Positions 46,275 through 58,700 of a stretch of DNA of 64,000 nucleotides are shown piece by piece (the first letter of the stretch is position 1; every line of letters begins with the position of its first letter). The notes below the pieces were generated by a model that was given only the letters and a program-made list of their open reading frames with translations, was not told the DNA's origin and made no database searches. Origin of the DNA: Lathyrus oleraceus (Eukaryota; Streptophyta; Magnoliopsida; Fabales; Fabaceae); the NCBI RefSeq assembly GCF_024323335.1, contig NC_066580.1, positions 86,537,391 through 86,601,390 on the forward strand, given 5' to 3'. A program made the position numbers and the translations under genes.

Positions 46275-48002
46275 AATGATATGCAATTTCATGATTTTTG
46301 ATGACATGCTTCCTGACCTCCAATTAATGTGAAATTTTGCATGATCCTTCTCTTATATGTCTAGTTCACTTGTGATTTTTCTTGGATTTATTTGTGCCAT
46401 TTCCTAATTGTTTGAGATTTTTCTCCCCTGTCTAGTCAAATGTTGACTTTGTGTGACACATCTTGCCATTCCATTTGGGAAATTCTCATACTTTATTGGA
46501 TGATCATGAAATTTTACATGTGCATACTAGACATCTTAAGCTTTGCCATGGTGTTGATCCCATTCATTTCTCGTCTGTTATCATTGAGTTATGATTTTTT
46601 GAAGTTGATACATGTTTGTTTGACTTTTTTGGGCATGCTTGAAATTGTTTTGACTTCCTGATTTTAATTGACCATCTTCCCCTGATCCAATTGAGCTGAA
46701 ATTTTATATGCATGTCATGTTATGGATTGTGATTGAGCATGAATTATTTGGTGATTTTTGGAATTGATTATGTTTGGTTTTGAGCTAAGTCTTGCTGTTG
46801 ACTTCTATGAGCCCTCATTTGCCATGCTTTGCCTTCTTTTGCCTATGAAATGATGATAATGCATGATTTGAACTTGAGACCAATTGGGTTTGCTTCTTAA
46901 ATGTTTAAACTTGATTTTGGTTGACTTTCATTTGCTGTTTTGACTTTCTCATTCATTTTTGACCCTAGGCTTGTCATAGGGGTCTCCTGGCTTATGTTTG
47001 AGTTCATTGTTTCAGGTTGAGCAACAAATGCTTCAAAGAAACTTTTTGCAAGTTGATTAAGCTTGATTGTTTATTATGAGCTAACCCCTTTGTTTTGTAG
47101 GTGGTTTGACTCATATGATTTGAGTCTTGTGCTTTGCACATTTGCCTGTCTGTTTTGATTGTTGGTTTCTACCTCCTTCTGATTTAAACTGTTGAACTGT
47201 GTACTGATTTGTTTGACTATTTCAGGTACCATTAGTTGCTTAAGTTCTTTGAACTTGCTTTGCTTTGCTATTTAGCAATTTGCTTTGAGGTATAATTCCT
47301 TTTTCTTCATGTAGTCTGGAAGACCTGGCCTGTTACTTGGCCAGGCAACTGTCTGAAGTCCTCCTTAAGAGGCAATGCTTGTGTGTGTTTAATTTTGTCC
47401 CCAAGCAGGAGAAGTCCTTCAAATAAGGCAATTGGTAGATCAAAGAGATAAGCAACCTATCTCCTACTATTCTGTGAGTCTTCTCCTTGCTCCTATTACA
47501 TGGTTGTAGCATTGAGATCAAAACCCAAGATCTATAGAGTCTAATGTGGAAAGAGCTCCATCTTTCTGAGCTCCCACACTTTCTGATATTCAAATGCTCT
47601 CCCTAATCAGGGATAAGAGCAATGAGGCACACCCCTCATCTCCTTTCATCTGCTTCACCTTAGCCTCTCAATGGCAAGGTTAAGAGCAACTCTTTGACCC
47701 TATTCCAGTTGGCGTCAGTGCCTAACCCTCTTGTATGAGCCTCCTTGTTTGGTTATAGAGTGTGCTGTTTGATTCTCATTGATTGATTGATTACTTCACA
47801 TGCACATGTTTGCTTGTATGCTTTATGCATTTATCATCATTAATTGCCCATTAGTGCATGATCATCTCATCTGTCTTTGTGACATTATTATTGTTGTTTA
47901 CCCATTGAGGACAATTGTAAGTCCATTTCTTTGGCCTTTGTTCTTATGACATGGAAGGATAGAGTGTAAGACCTCATTGGTCACTCATATCTTCTGTTGT
48001 TT

Positions 48003-48390
48003 GGTTTGATTGTATGTGAGGTTGCAATTATAAGTCCCTGTAAGTTGGCATTTGCTTTCCTGTGATCATAAGTTGGTTTGTTTGTTTGTATGTGAGGTTG
48101 CAATTATAAGTCCCTGTAAGTTGGCATTTGCTTTCCTATGATCATATGTTTCTTTTATTCTTGTATGTGAGGATCCATTGTAAGTCCCTGTAATGTGGCA
48201 TTGGTTTTCCTATGATCATATGTGGAGTTAACCTAAGTCCAGATAGATTGGCAGTTAACCTCCATATTTCATCTTTGTTTTCTTCTGAGGAGATTAGTAT
48301 GAGTCCATTGAGTGGCATCTGATATCCATTCTGTTTTAGGAGATTGGTATAAGCCCAGTGATTGGCATCCGGTATCCGCTTTTGGATTTC
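48003..48390 (+). repeat. ~76-bp repeats and AAGTCC...TGGCA motifs in D's LTR
   Basis: TGTATGTGAGG starts units at about 48011, 48087 and 48162 (period 75-76). Six instances of a motif AAGTCC(N7-9)TGGCA followed 8-10 bases later by TCC extend to 48390. B's LTR carries two instances near 18297 and 18356. Confidence 0.75.
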
Positions 48391-49414
48391 TTCCTTGTTT
48401 GTTTGTTATTATCCATTGCTCATTCCAAAGGACACACTTGAATCATCTTCTATATGATTTCAAGAGGTGAACTTTCTAAAGAAGCTTTTACAACCCATCT
48501 TCATCCATTCATCATCATTATGTCCTAAACCTTTTCACACTTTTGCTTTTCAACTTGAGATAAGTGTTGTGCAAACATCTTCATGCTTCTTCTAACTAAA
48601 AACCTGGACCCAAGTCCTTGACTTTTTTTCAAAACTCCATTTCATAATACTTCTTTTGAATTAACCTTAATCATACTTTGACTCCATTTTCATAATCACT
48701 ATCAATTAACTTCACCCATTCAATTGTTTTGGCTTTGTCCATTGTTAATCTTTTCATACATGAGCTATAGGTTTGATTTATCCTAGTTGGTTGATGTCAA
48801 TCTCACCTGTTTGTCCTTAGTTGATTGAATTGTAAGTCTTCCTTGCCTATTATAGGGTTAACCCCTCACTGGAAAGTTGAAGCTGTTCTCACATGGTGGA
48901 CTTGTTGTTTGTATAAGGTTGAGTTTTCTCCCGTGGATAACGCAAGACCTTAGGGCTTGTGTTTAAAATTGAATCCACTAACTTTTGGAAATTTTTTAGC
49001 CGAACTACGGCGTTTTGATCCTTACCTTTGATGGAAGGTACGTAGGCAACGGGTTCATCCGTTCAAACCCAAATAATAAAATTGTATATTCTTTTCTCAC
49101 CATCCCAATCATGTTTGCACAATGCTTATGTCAATAACAAATAATTTTGTACAACAAAGTGTGAAAAGGGCTCCCTAGGAGTACCTAGGACGTAGTGGGT
49201 GCCTAACACCTTCCCATTGCGTAATTTACCCCTTACCCAGACTCTCTGATCTTTTATTAGTTTTCTATGTGTAAAACTTCTTAGGCTTTTGTTCGCTTTT
49301 TAGCCAGTCCTTTGGATAAATAAAAGTGCGGTGGCGACTCGAAATTTCATTGTATGCTTTGCTTATGATTTAACCAATAGATCATATAGCGACGAATACA
49401 CCGCTACAGAAAAG

Positions 49415-49432
49415 TGGCGACTCACTGGGGAC
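49415..49432 (+). other. Primer-binding site of element D
   Basis: TGGCGACTCACTGGGGAC lies six bases after the LTR end. It differs from B's site in the middle (CACTGG against CTGCTGG), suggesting a different isoacceptor or a drifted site. Confidence 0.85.
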
Positions 49433-50437
49433 ATATTCCTTGGTGGTATTGCCTACTTTTCACCCTTTGTTGTGTGATATTATTATTTGTTATTTGACAT
49501 ATTTTTGTACAATTTGGGATTACTGTATCGATTGTAATGTGTGAATTGCTTGATATACAATGCTGTTTGCTTTGGTGATCTGTGAGATGAGTTCTATACC
49601 CGAACTCGAGTGCACTCTAGGATAGGAGAATGGCATAGTCTTGTTGACTGGTGTGGAGTATTCCTTAGCCGGTTGACTTGCGAGCCCATTCACTTGGTGG
49701 AGGTCATGTTGAATTAATAATGTCACACAAGTTATTTGTGGATAGGCATTATTCTTTCAATCATGTGCCGCAGAAGCCAAGGACCTTAGTTTACCCAAAC
49801 CCATCTTGGCCTATTTTTAGGACCGTAGTGCGGAGGTCGTTCAGATGTCAGTTCTGATACGATTTGTTACGCGATACTACACTCATAAGAGTTTCTCTTG
49901 AGAATATTCTTGGAATACGAGTATTCGTTCCTCCGATAATATTCGAAAGATGGAACGATGATTATGGGAACCTCTGATAGAACATGTCTGGCAGGTTTAA
50001 ACCCTAGTACACTCCCTTTGGGTGGTTCTTAACCGAGACTCCATGCTCGTGACTCTCAACAAACCCGTGATTCGTGGTTGAGTCGTTCAGGCAACCTTAA
50101 TATCAATGGATCCCGGATCAGGTGTAAAACCTAAATCCACCAAAGCGGCTGGTTGATATTAAGGAGGTTTGAACCGGTTCATGTACCGTTAATATCAATG
50201 GAACTTGGGTGTCGATAAGGTGCAAACCTAAATCCACCAAAATGGATGATTGATATTAGGGATACATAGAGCTTTCCCACGACCTTTGTTTGGTGTGCTT
50301 TGCTTGATCCTTGAGTGTGTTTGTTGCATTCATGCATTCACGCATTCATCCGCATTCATGTCATCAGAAAAAAAAAAAAAAAAAAAAAGAAGATTTTCAA
50401 GGAACTTAAAAAGGGTTTATTTGCAAAATTTTCAGAC
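49433..50437 (+). other. Element D leader with two long hairpins
   Basis: This is the untranslated leader before ORF1. A hairpin with perfect 12-bp arms CCTTAATATCAA (50095-50106) and TTGATATTAAGG (50153-50164) is followed by a diverged duplicate with arms AATATCAAT (50191-50199) and ATTGATATT (50249-50257). Between them lies the 10-bp palindrome GAACCGGTTC (50171-50180). An A(21) run at 50368-50388 precedes ORF1. A role in dimerisation or packaging is inferred from position. Confidence 0.65.
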
Positions 50438-51886
50438 ATGGAAAGGCCAAAGAGGCATACAAAGAAGTACAGCTTCAGGCAGCCTGATGTAAAAGAGTTA
50501 AGGAATCTGACATCATATGTATTAGATCCCTTGGGTTTCAAAGCTCGCTATGGGAAGCTTCTACCTCTGCTCACCACTCAGGTTGACGAAGGATTGATGA
50601 GTACTCTGGTTCAGTTCTACGACCCATTGTATCATTGCTTCTTATTTCCGGACTTCCAGCTATTGCCGACTTTGGAGGAGTATTCTCATCTCATTGGGAT
50701 TCCGATTCTGGATCAAGTGCCGTTAAGTGGCCTAGAGGATATTCCATCTGCTCGAGAGATTGCCAGCTTGTTGCATATAGATGAAGACCTGATTAGAGCT
50801 AATCTGACTACCAAAGGCGGAATTCAGGGTTTTCCTTCCGAGTTCCTCATCGCCCAAGCTACCTTTTATGGGAAGGCCATGAGTGAGGATGCCTTTGAGG
50901 CTCTATTTGTGCTGCTCATCTATGGATTGGTGCTGTTTCCCAACTTCGACAAGTTCGTGGACATGAACGCCATTAGGATCTTTTCAGTTCTTAATCCAGT
51001 TCTGACCTTGTTGGGTGATGCATACGTCTCCATGCACCTAAGGAATATGAAGAATGGAGGAGTTATTGTCTGCTGTCTACCCCTGCTGTACAAGTGGTTT
51101 ATTTCGCACTTGCCTCAGACAGTCGCTTTCAAGGAGAACAAGGGATGTCTATGGTGGTCTCAGAGATTCATGTCTCTCACTAATGATGACATCACTTGGT
51201 ATGATCGTGTGTACGATACCGTCCAGATCATCGATTCTTATGGTGAATTCCCCAATGTGCCTCTTCTTGGTACATGTGGTGGGATCAGCTACAACCCTAT
51301 GCTTGCACGACGTCAGCTTGGGTTCCCCCTAAAGGATAAACCCCATAACATTCTGTTAGAAGGTGTATTCTTTCAGGAGGGAAAAGATCCCCAAGGCCTG
51401 AAAGGCAGATTTGTCCGTGCTTGGCGCAATATTCGCAAGAAGAGTAGGAATGAATTGGGTCCAAAGAACTACATAGCTTTGGAACCATACACCTCTTGGG
51501 TCAGACAGAGGGCTGCCACCTACCTGATGCCGTATGATTATCCAAGACCTACACCGTTGGATATGGCTGGGTCTTCAACCCTCCCTACCCAACGTGTAGA
51601 GGAGTTGAGAGAAGAAGACCTTTCGCGTGCCTGGATCCGTGAGAGGGAGGAATTGCTGCAGCAGCTCAAGGAAAAGGATGCTATGATTGAATTTCTCGAG
51701 CACCAAGTGATCGATGATCCGAACGACGCTTGGACTTCTCTGCTTCCTCAGTCTTCCAAATTCTGGAAGAGGAAGTATGATCGACTTGCTAAGGAGAAAG
51801 CTGATATGGAGGCTGCCTATGAGAGAGAGATCAAGAAGTTGTGCACTTCTCGTCTTCCAGCATCTCGAGCTTCTAGGGATCCATAG
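50438..51886 (+). CDS. Element D ORF1, Ogre-specific protein of unknown function (482 aa)
   Basis: The frame opens upstream, but ATG 50438 (MERPKRHTKKYSF) is preferred because the earlier part crosses the A(21) run. It ends at TAG 51884-51886. An ORF at this place, before gag, is a hallmark of Ogre elements. From memory the sequence resembles the plant DUF7745 / mobile-domain-like group, with typical segments DPLGFKARYGKLLPLL, FYDPLYHCFLFPDFQL, TLEEYSHLIGIP, IYGLVLFPN and LLYKWFISHLP. The globular part spans about residues 10-370. A charged heptad-rich helix (REREELLQQLKEKDAMIEFL) covers about 395-430, and a basic tail follows. No catalytic motif is visible. It is free of stops, so it may still be functional. 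Confidence 0.85.
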   Translation: MERPKRHTKKYSFRQPDVKELRNLTSYVLDPLGFKARYGKLLPLLTTQVDEGLMSTLVQFYDPLYHCFLFPDFQLLPTLEEYSHLIGIPILDQVPLSGLEDIPSAREIASLLHIDEDLIRANLTTKGGIQGFPSEFLIAQATFYGKAMSEDAFEALFVLLIYGLVLFPNFDKFVDMNAIRIFSVLNPVLTLLGDAYVSMHLRNMKNGGVIVCCLPLLYKWFISHLPQTVAFKENKGCLWWSQRFMSLTNDDITWYDRVYDTVQIIDSYGEFPNVPLLGTCGGISYNPMLARRQLGFPLKDKPHNILLEGVFFQEGKDPQGLKGRFVRAWRNIRKKSRNELGPKNYIALEPYTSWVRQRAATYLMPYDYPRPTPLDMAGSSTLPTQRVEELREEDLSRAWIREREELLQQLKEKDAMIEFLEHQVIDDPNDAWTSLLPQSSKFWKRKYDRLAKEKADMEAAYEREIKKLCTSRLPASRASRDP

Positions 51887-52186
51887 GATGTCATTTACCT
51901 TTTCTCTTTGTAATAATTGAATCAAAAATGCTGTACTTCTTTGTCTCAATATATTGAATGAAATATTTTCCATGAGCAATTAAAATGTTTAAATATTCAA
52001 AATATTGCAAATAATACCCTAAGGGTTCCTTGAAAAACAAAGCATTTGCACAAGCATTTCATGCATCATCCTTGCATAAACAGGTACCCTTTGTTTCTGG
52101 TCTTCTGGTTCTAACCTCTGCTCTTCATTTATTTTGAAGACAAGCTGACTCACCGGTATTATACAAGAGTCAACTCCGCCAGAGTC
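51887..52186 (+). other. ORF1-gag spacer of element D
   Basis: This AT-rich 300-bp spacer has no ORF. The gag frame is open upstream of its ATG back to a TAA at 52112-52114, and an acceptor-like TTTTGAAG lies at 52132-52139. A second spliced intron here is possible; internal initiation at 52187 is the alternative. Confidence 0.45.
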
Positions 52187-55100
52187 ATGGAGCAGTTGGA
52201 ACAAGAGAACCGAGAGCTAAAGGAAGAGGTCGCCAGACTTGGCGCTTTGATGGAGCAACTTCTTGCTGCCCAGAATCAACCCTCTCCGCCTCCTGCAACA
52301 CCTGCTTAAAGGACGGTCGTATCCGAGGTTTCTACTTCTACTGTGCCAGCCAGCGCCCCTGCGCCCAATGCCATGCCGCCCGGTTTTCCTTGGGGCATGC
52401 CTCCAGGCTTTATGCCTGATCTTCCAGCTCCCACATTTGCTCATATGCCGGCATCTAGCCCGGTCCCTGTCGCCGCTCCTCCTGTCGTGCATACCATGCC
52501 CAGGGTAGACGACACCATTTATCACTCTGAGGCATCTGAGGGCTCAGACGTTCATGAGAAGATGGATGCTATGAACGATCAATTCCTTGAGCTGAGAAAG
52601 GAATTGAGGACTCTTCGAGGCAAAGATCTCTTTGGCAAGTCTGCAGCCGAACTTTGCTTAGTTCCCGGTGTTAAAATACCAGTTAAATTCAAGGTCCCAG
52701 ACTTTGAGAAATACAAGGGGAACACCTGTCCATTGGCTCACCTGGTTATGTATGCCAGGAAAATGTCAACTCAAACTGATAATGATCAACTCTTGATCCA
52801 TTATTTTCAAGACAGTTTGTCTGGTGCCGCGCTCAGATGGTACATGAGCCTGGACAGTGCTAACATCCGATCTTTCAACGACCTTGGCGAAGCTTTCGTT
52901 AAGCAATACAAGTACAATGTTTATATGGCGCCTGACCGAGATCAACTCAGGTCCATGTCACAAAGGGATAAAGAGTCATTCAAGGAGTACGCCCAGAGAT
53001 GGCGTGAGCTGGCAGCTCAAATCACTCCACCGCTGGAAGAGAAGGAGATGACCAAGATCTTTCTGAAAACTCTTGGTTCATTTTACTACGAGCGGATGGT
53101 AGCGAGCGCTCCCTCTGATTTCACCGAGATGGTGAACATGGGGATGCGTCTTGAAGAAGGGGTCCGAGAAGGACGGTTGGCCAAAGATGATGGTTCCTCC
53201 TCTAAGCGATATGGAGCGTTTAAGAGGAAAGAAGGGGAAGCACATGCCGTGCAGTCTCAGCCGAAGCATAGAAGACCCTCTGTTCAGAGGAAGCCCGCAC
53301 GACGTGCCGGACATCAACACCAGGTGGCTCATATAGCACCTGTATTCAAAGATAATGCTCCACAGTATCAACCTCAGCAATATCAGCATCAACAGCAATA
53401 TCAACAACCACAGTACCAACAGCAACAACAACGTCCACAGCAACAGGCTTACCAGCCTCGTGGAAGTACAACCATTCAAGCTAACATGAACTATGATAGG
53501 AAGAAGATCAACTTTGATCCGATTCCTATGACATATGCAGAGCTTTATCCCTCCTTGTTGGAGAGGAAATTGGTTTCTCCCAGGGATCCTCCTGCCATTC
53601 CTGCAAACCCGCAATGGTGGTACAAGCAAGACCAACATTGTGTCTACCATTCCGGTGCTCCGGTCCACAACGTGGAGAACTGCTTTCCATTGAAGACTAA
53701 GGTGCAAGACCTTATGAGAAGTGGAATTCTGAGTTTTGAAGACTCCAGCCCGAACGTCACCAAGAACCCATTGCCTGCGCATGGGAAATCTGTGAACATG
53801 ATTCAAGAGTGCCTTGGGAAGTACAAGGTTAAATACGTCAGCCATATCAGGCAGTCATTGGTTGATTTACATCGGATGCTGTGTCAGCACAGCTATTTGA
53901 AGCATAACCATGACAAGTGCCGCGTCTGCTTGGTCAACCGTTTGGGTTGCGACCAGGTTCGTAGAGAACTTCAAAAGCTGTTGAATGAAGGTACCATTGA
54001 GATTCTGCAGAATCGCAATGTTGATATGGTTGAACCCGAAGTGAATGTCATATCACCAGTGTTCAAGTTGCCTGAGCCCGTTGTTATCCGCTATAATAGC
54101 AACAAGCCGAAGGCTTCCCCTGCTTTGATTACCAAACCTGCCGGCCCTGTGCCCTATTCATCTGACCGAGCTGTGCCTTTCAGATACAATCCTGTTGCTG
54201 TCCAGGATGGGGTCGAAGTGCCTTTGCCTTCCACTTCCGTGACCACTGTTGCTGATGTTAGTGGACTGACCCGAAGTGGTCGTGTATTTTCTGCACCGTC
54301 TAAAGCTACTGCTTCTGATACTGTTGAGCGCCCGGTGGGGACCGCTGTGAATGTTCAGAATCCGGCACCTGATGCTGCCCAACCATCCTCTTCCGTACAA
54401 AAGACTCCTGTTTCTTCAGGTGGCCCGAGTGGCATTGTTGATGAAGAATCTGATGAGATGCTGAGGCTCATCAGAAAGAGTGAGTACAATATTGTAGACC
54501 AGCTTCTACACACGCCCTCCAAGATTTCCATTCTTTCTCTATTGCTGAATTCAGAACCCCATAGGGAGTCTCTGCAGAAGTTCTTGGATCTGGCGTACGT
54601 TGATCACGACGTCACCCTGGAGCAGTTTGATAGCATTGTTGCAAACATTACCGCTTGCAACACTTTGAGCTTTTGTGACGCTGATCTCCCTGAGGAGGGA
54701 AGAGACCACAACATGGCTTTACACATCTCTATGAATTGCAAATTTGATGCAATGTCCAATGTGCTGGTGGACACTGGATCGTCCCTGAATGTATTGCCAA
54801 AATCCACACTCTCTCGTCTGTCATATCAAGGGCCTCCTATGAGGCAGAGTGGGGTTGTTGTGAAAGCTTTTGATGGGTCGCGCAAGACCGTGATTGGGGA
54901 AGTTGATCTCCCAATCAAGATAGGACCAAGTGATTTCCAGGTTACTTTTCAAGTAATGGACATCCACCCATCTTACAGCTGTCTCTTGGGCAGACCATGG
55001 ATTCACGAGGCTGGCGCCGTGACATCCACCCTACACCAGAAGCTGAAGTTTGTCAAAAACAAGAAACTGGTCGTAGTAGGGGGAGAAAAGGCTCTCCTGG

Positions 55101-55507
55101 TTAGTAACCTGTCTTCTTTCTCGTACATTGATGCTGAGGATGAAATTGGAACCCCGTTCCAAGCTTTATCTATAGATGAACCAATTGAGAAGAAGTATCC
55201 TTCATTCACTTCCTACAAAGATGCAAAGCTGGCCATTGAATGTGGTGCAGTTGCTGGTTTAGGGAAAGTGCTTGAACTTGAAGATAACCGATCCCGAGCT
55301 GGCATTGGCTACTGTTCTGGGGCATGCAATGAGCAAGGTTTGTTCACAAGTGGGGGATTCATCCATGCTGATCAACCTGAAGAAGAGGAAGTTGCTGCTA
55401 TCTTGGAAGAAGATACAGAGGACGTGAACAATTTTATTATTCCTGGTGGTGTCTGCCACAATTGGGTCGCTGTAGATGTTCCTACAGTCATCCATAGATC
55501 AAAGTAA
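52187..55507 (+). CDS. gag-pro: Element D gag-pro with one early in-frame stop
   Basis: The frame begins at ATG 52187 with a heptad helix (EQLEQENRELKEEVARL). A TAA at 52307-52309 (codon 41) interrupts it, and it then stays open to the TAA at 55505-55507. If translation restarts, ATG 52343 gives 1054 residues. Numbering from 52187: Pro-rich linker to about 105; retrotransposon Gag/capsid domain about 158-330 (YARKMSTQTDNDQ, FNDLGEAFV, MVNMGMRLEEG); Gln-rich stretch about 388-425; zinc-knuckle-like CVYHSGAPVHNVENC at 485-499; pepsin-type aspartic protease with VDTGSS (catalytic Asp about 862) and CLLGRPWIHEAG. The stop is the only visible defect. Gag forms the particle and the protease processes it. 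Confidence 0.9.
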
Positions 55508-55775
55508 ATTGTTCACTTTGTTTAAAACCCTTCTCCCATGCCAAAAGGAGAAGCGATGACATTGTTGGCAAAACATATATACAATGATACTTTCATTCAA
55601 TTTTCGCATTGTTAAACATTTGTTTTTTCCTTTGTTTTCACTTTTCGCTTTTCTTTATGAAATCAGTGATCACAAAAAACCATAAAAACAAAAATAAAAG
55701 TAAACATTTTTCATCTGCATAATGATTTGTTTGTTTGAATTCTAAAGTTTTTCCTTAACTAAAATCATTATGCAG
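55504..55775 (+). other. Gag-pro/pol intron of element D (272 bp)
   Basis: Donor GTAAAT begins at 55504, overlapping the gag-pro stop, and acceptor ATTATGCAG ends at 55775. A CTTAAC branch-point-like word lies about 20 bases upstream of the acceptor. Removing exactly this segment puts the pol frame in phase with gag-pro and removes the stop. Partial splicing at this position is documented for Ogre elements and would set the Gag to Gag-Pol ratio. Confidence 0.8.
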
Positions 55776-58700
55776 GTTGATCCTAAAACCCATTGAACAT
55801 AATGATCCAACGCCATCTCCCAATTTTGAATTCCCTGTATTTGAGGCAGAAGAAGATGACGTTGAAGAGATTCCTGATGAGATTACCCGTCTCCTTAAGC
55901 ACGAAGAGAAGATCATTCAGCCGCATCTCGAAGACTTGGAAACAGTCAACTTGGGGTCTGAAGATTGTGTTCGTCTGGTGAAGATTGGGGCACTTCTGGA
56001 AGAGTCTGTTAAGGAAGATTTGATCAGTTTGCTACGAGAATATTCAGATATCTTCGCTTGGTCCTATGAAGACATGCCGGGTTTGGATACAGATATTGTG
56101 CAACATTTCCTGCCTTTGAAGCCTGAGTGCGTGCCTGTGAAGCAGAAGCTCAGAAGAACTCATCCAGATATGGCAGTGAAGATCAAAGAGGAAGTTCAGA
56201 AGCAAATTGATGCGGGGTTTCTGGTGACTTCTACATATCCTCAATGGGTGGCCAATATTGTGCCTGTTCCTAAGAAGGACGGAAAAGTCCGTATGTGCGT
56301 TGATTACAGAGATTTGAATAAAGCTAGTCCAAAAGATGATTTTCCTCTACCACACATTGACATGTTGGTAGACAACACAGCTAAATTCAAAGTCTTTTCC
56401 TTTATGGACGGATTTTCCGGATATAATCAAATCAAGATGGCACCAGAGGATATGGAGAAGACAACATTCATCACACCTTGGGGAACATTCTGTTATCGAG
56501 TGATGCCCTTCGGTTTGAAGAACGCCGGAGCCACGTATCAACGAGCTATGACTACCTTGTTTCATGATATGATGCACAAGGAGATAGAAGTCTATGTTGA
56601 TGATATGATTGCTAAGTCCCGAACGGAAGTTGAACATGTTGAGCATTTGTTGAAGCTTTTTCAGCGTCTGAGGAAGTTCAAACTTCGCCTGAATCCGAAC
56701 AAATGTACATTTGGAGTCCGTTCCGGCAAGTTGTTGGGTTTTGTGGTAAGCGAAAGAGGTATTGAGGTTGATCCTGCAAAGGTCAAAGCAATACAAGAGA
56801 TGCCTGCACCCAAAACTGAGAAGCAAGTCCGAGGTTTTCTTGGCCGCTTGAACTACATTTCCAGATTTATATCCCACATGACTGCCACATGTGCACCGAT
56901 ATTCAAGCTCCTCCGGAAAGATCAGTCTCATGATTGGACCGAGGACTGCCAGAAAGCTTTCGACAGTATCAAGGAGTATCTGTCTGAACCTCCGATTTTG
57001 TCTCCGCCTGTGGAAGGAAGACCTCTGATCATGTACTTAACAGTTCTTGAAGACTCGATGGGTTGTGTACTCGGTCAACAAGATGAATCAGGGAAGAAAG
57101 AATTTGCTATCTACTACCTCAGTAAGAAGTTTACTGATTGTGAGTCTCGGTACTATATGCTTGAGAAGACGTGCTGCACTTTGGCTTGGGCAGCTAAGCG
57201 TTTGCGCCAGTACATGATTAATCATACAACTTGGTTGATATCCAGAATGGATCCAATTAAGTATATCTTCGAGAAGCCTGCTTTAACCGGGAGGATTGCC
57301 CGTTGGCAGATGTTGTTGTCCGAGTATGATATCGAGTATCGAGCTCAGAAAGCTATCAAGGGTAGTATCTTGGCTGACCATTTAGCGCACCAGCCGATTG
57401 AAGATCATCAGTCTGTTCAGTATGACTTCCCTGATGAGGAAATTCTGTATTTGAAAATGAAAGATTGCGATGAGCCTACACTTGATGAAGGTCCGGAACC
57501 TGGTTCCAGATGGACGATGGTGTTTGATGGCGCTGTTAATCAATATGGGAATGGAGTTGGGGCAGTGATCATTAATCCTCAAGGTTCACACATTCTGTTT
57601 ACAGCAAGGCTAACTTTCAAATGCACGAATAATATGGCGGAGTATGAAGCCTGTATTATGGGACTGGAAGAATGCATTGATTTGAGAATCAAGTATCTTG
57701 ACGTCTATGGTGATTCAGCCTTGGTTGTCAATCAGATCAAGGGTGAATGGGAGACAAATCAACCAGGTCTCATCCCATACAGAGATTACGTAAGGAGAAT
57801 CTCAACGTTCTTTACAGAAGTTGAGTTTTATCATATTCCTCGAGAGGATAATCGGATGGCAGATGCCCTTGCTACGCTTGCTTCCATGATTGTAGTCAGA
57901 TGGTGGAATGAAGTCCCCAACATTACTGTGATGCGTTTGGACAGACCCGCTCACATATTCGCAATCGAAGAAGTGAAAGATGACAAGCCTTGGTACTTTG
58001 ATCTCAAGAATTTCCTCCAGAACCAGGTCTACCCACCTGGGGCATCTGTGAAAGATAGGAAAACTTTGAGAAGGTTGTCAGGCAGTTTCTACCTCAGTGG
58101 TGAAGCGCTGTACAAGAGAAATTTTGATATGGTTTTGCTCAGATGCGTGGATAGACACGAAGCAAACCTATTGATGACTGAGGTCCATGAGGGTTCATTT
58201 GGTACTCATTCCAATGGACATGCCATGGCTAAGAAGATGTTGAGAGCAGGCTACTATTGGCTGACAATGGAGTCTGACTGTTGCAAGTATGTGAAGAAGT
58301 GTCACAAGTGTCAAATTTATGCGGACAAGATTCATATTCCTCCGACACTCCTGAATGTGATTTCATCACCATGGCCTTTCTCTATGTGGGGAATCGACAT
58401 GATTGGCATGATTGAGCCAAAAGCGTCCAACGGACATCGGTTTATTCTCGTAGCAATTGATTACTTCACCAAATGGGTTGAAGCCGCTTCATATGCGAAT
58501 GTAACCAGACAGGTGGTTGTGAAGTTTATCAAGAATCAGCTGATTTGCCGTTATGGTGTGCCAGAAAGGATCATTACTGATAATGGATCCAATCTGAATA
58601 ATAAGATGATGGACGAGTTCTGCGCTGAATTCAAGATTGCACACCATAATTCCTCTCCCTACAGACCTAAGATGAATGGGGCTGTTGAAGCTGCTAATAA

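Larger units (their letters stand above)
43891..49408 (+). mobile_element. Element D 5' LTR (5518 bp)
   Basis: It starts TGTAAGACCCC and ends CACCGCTACA six bases before the PBS. Many blocks align in order with B's LTR (for example GATCTTGTTCTCCCATTTCC, the GGTGTGACA hairpin, AGTCTGGAAGACCTGGCC), but it lacks the ~150-bp array. It contains ~76-bp repeats at 48003-48235. The conserved end (GGATAAATAAAAGTGCGGTG) matches the B and C LTR ends. No gene-like ORF is present. Confidence 0.95.

Noticed and set aside
56347..56931. Antisense ORF of 194 codons over RT
   Set aside because: It is a shadow of the strongly conserved pol frame on the other strand.
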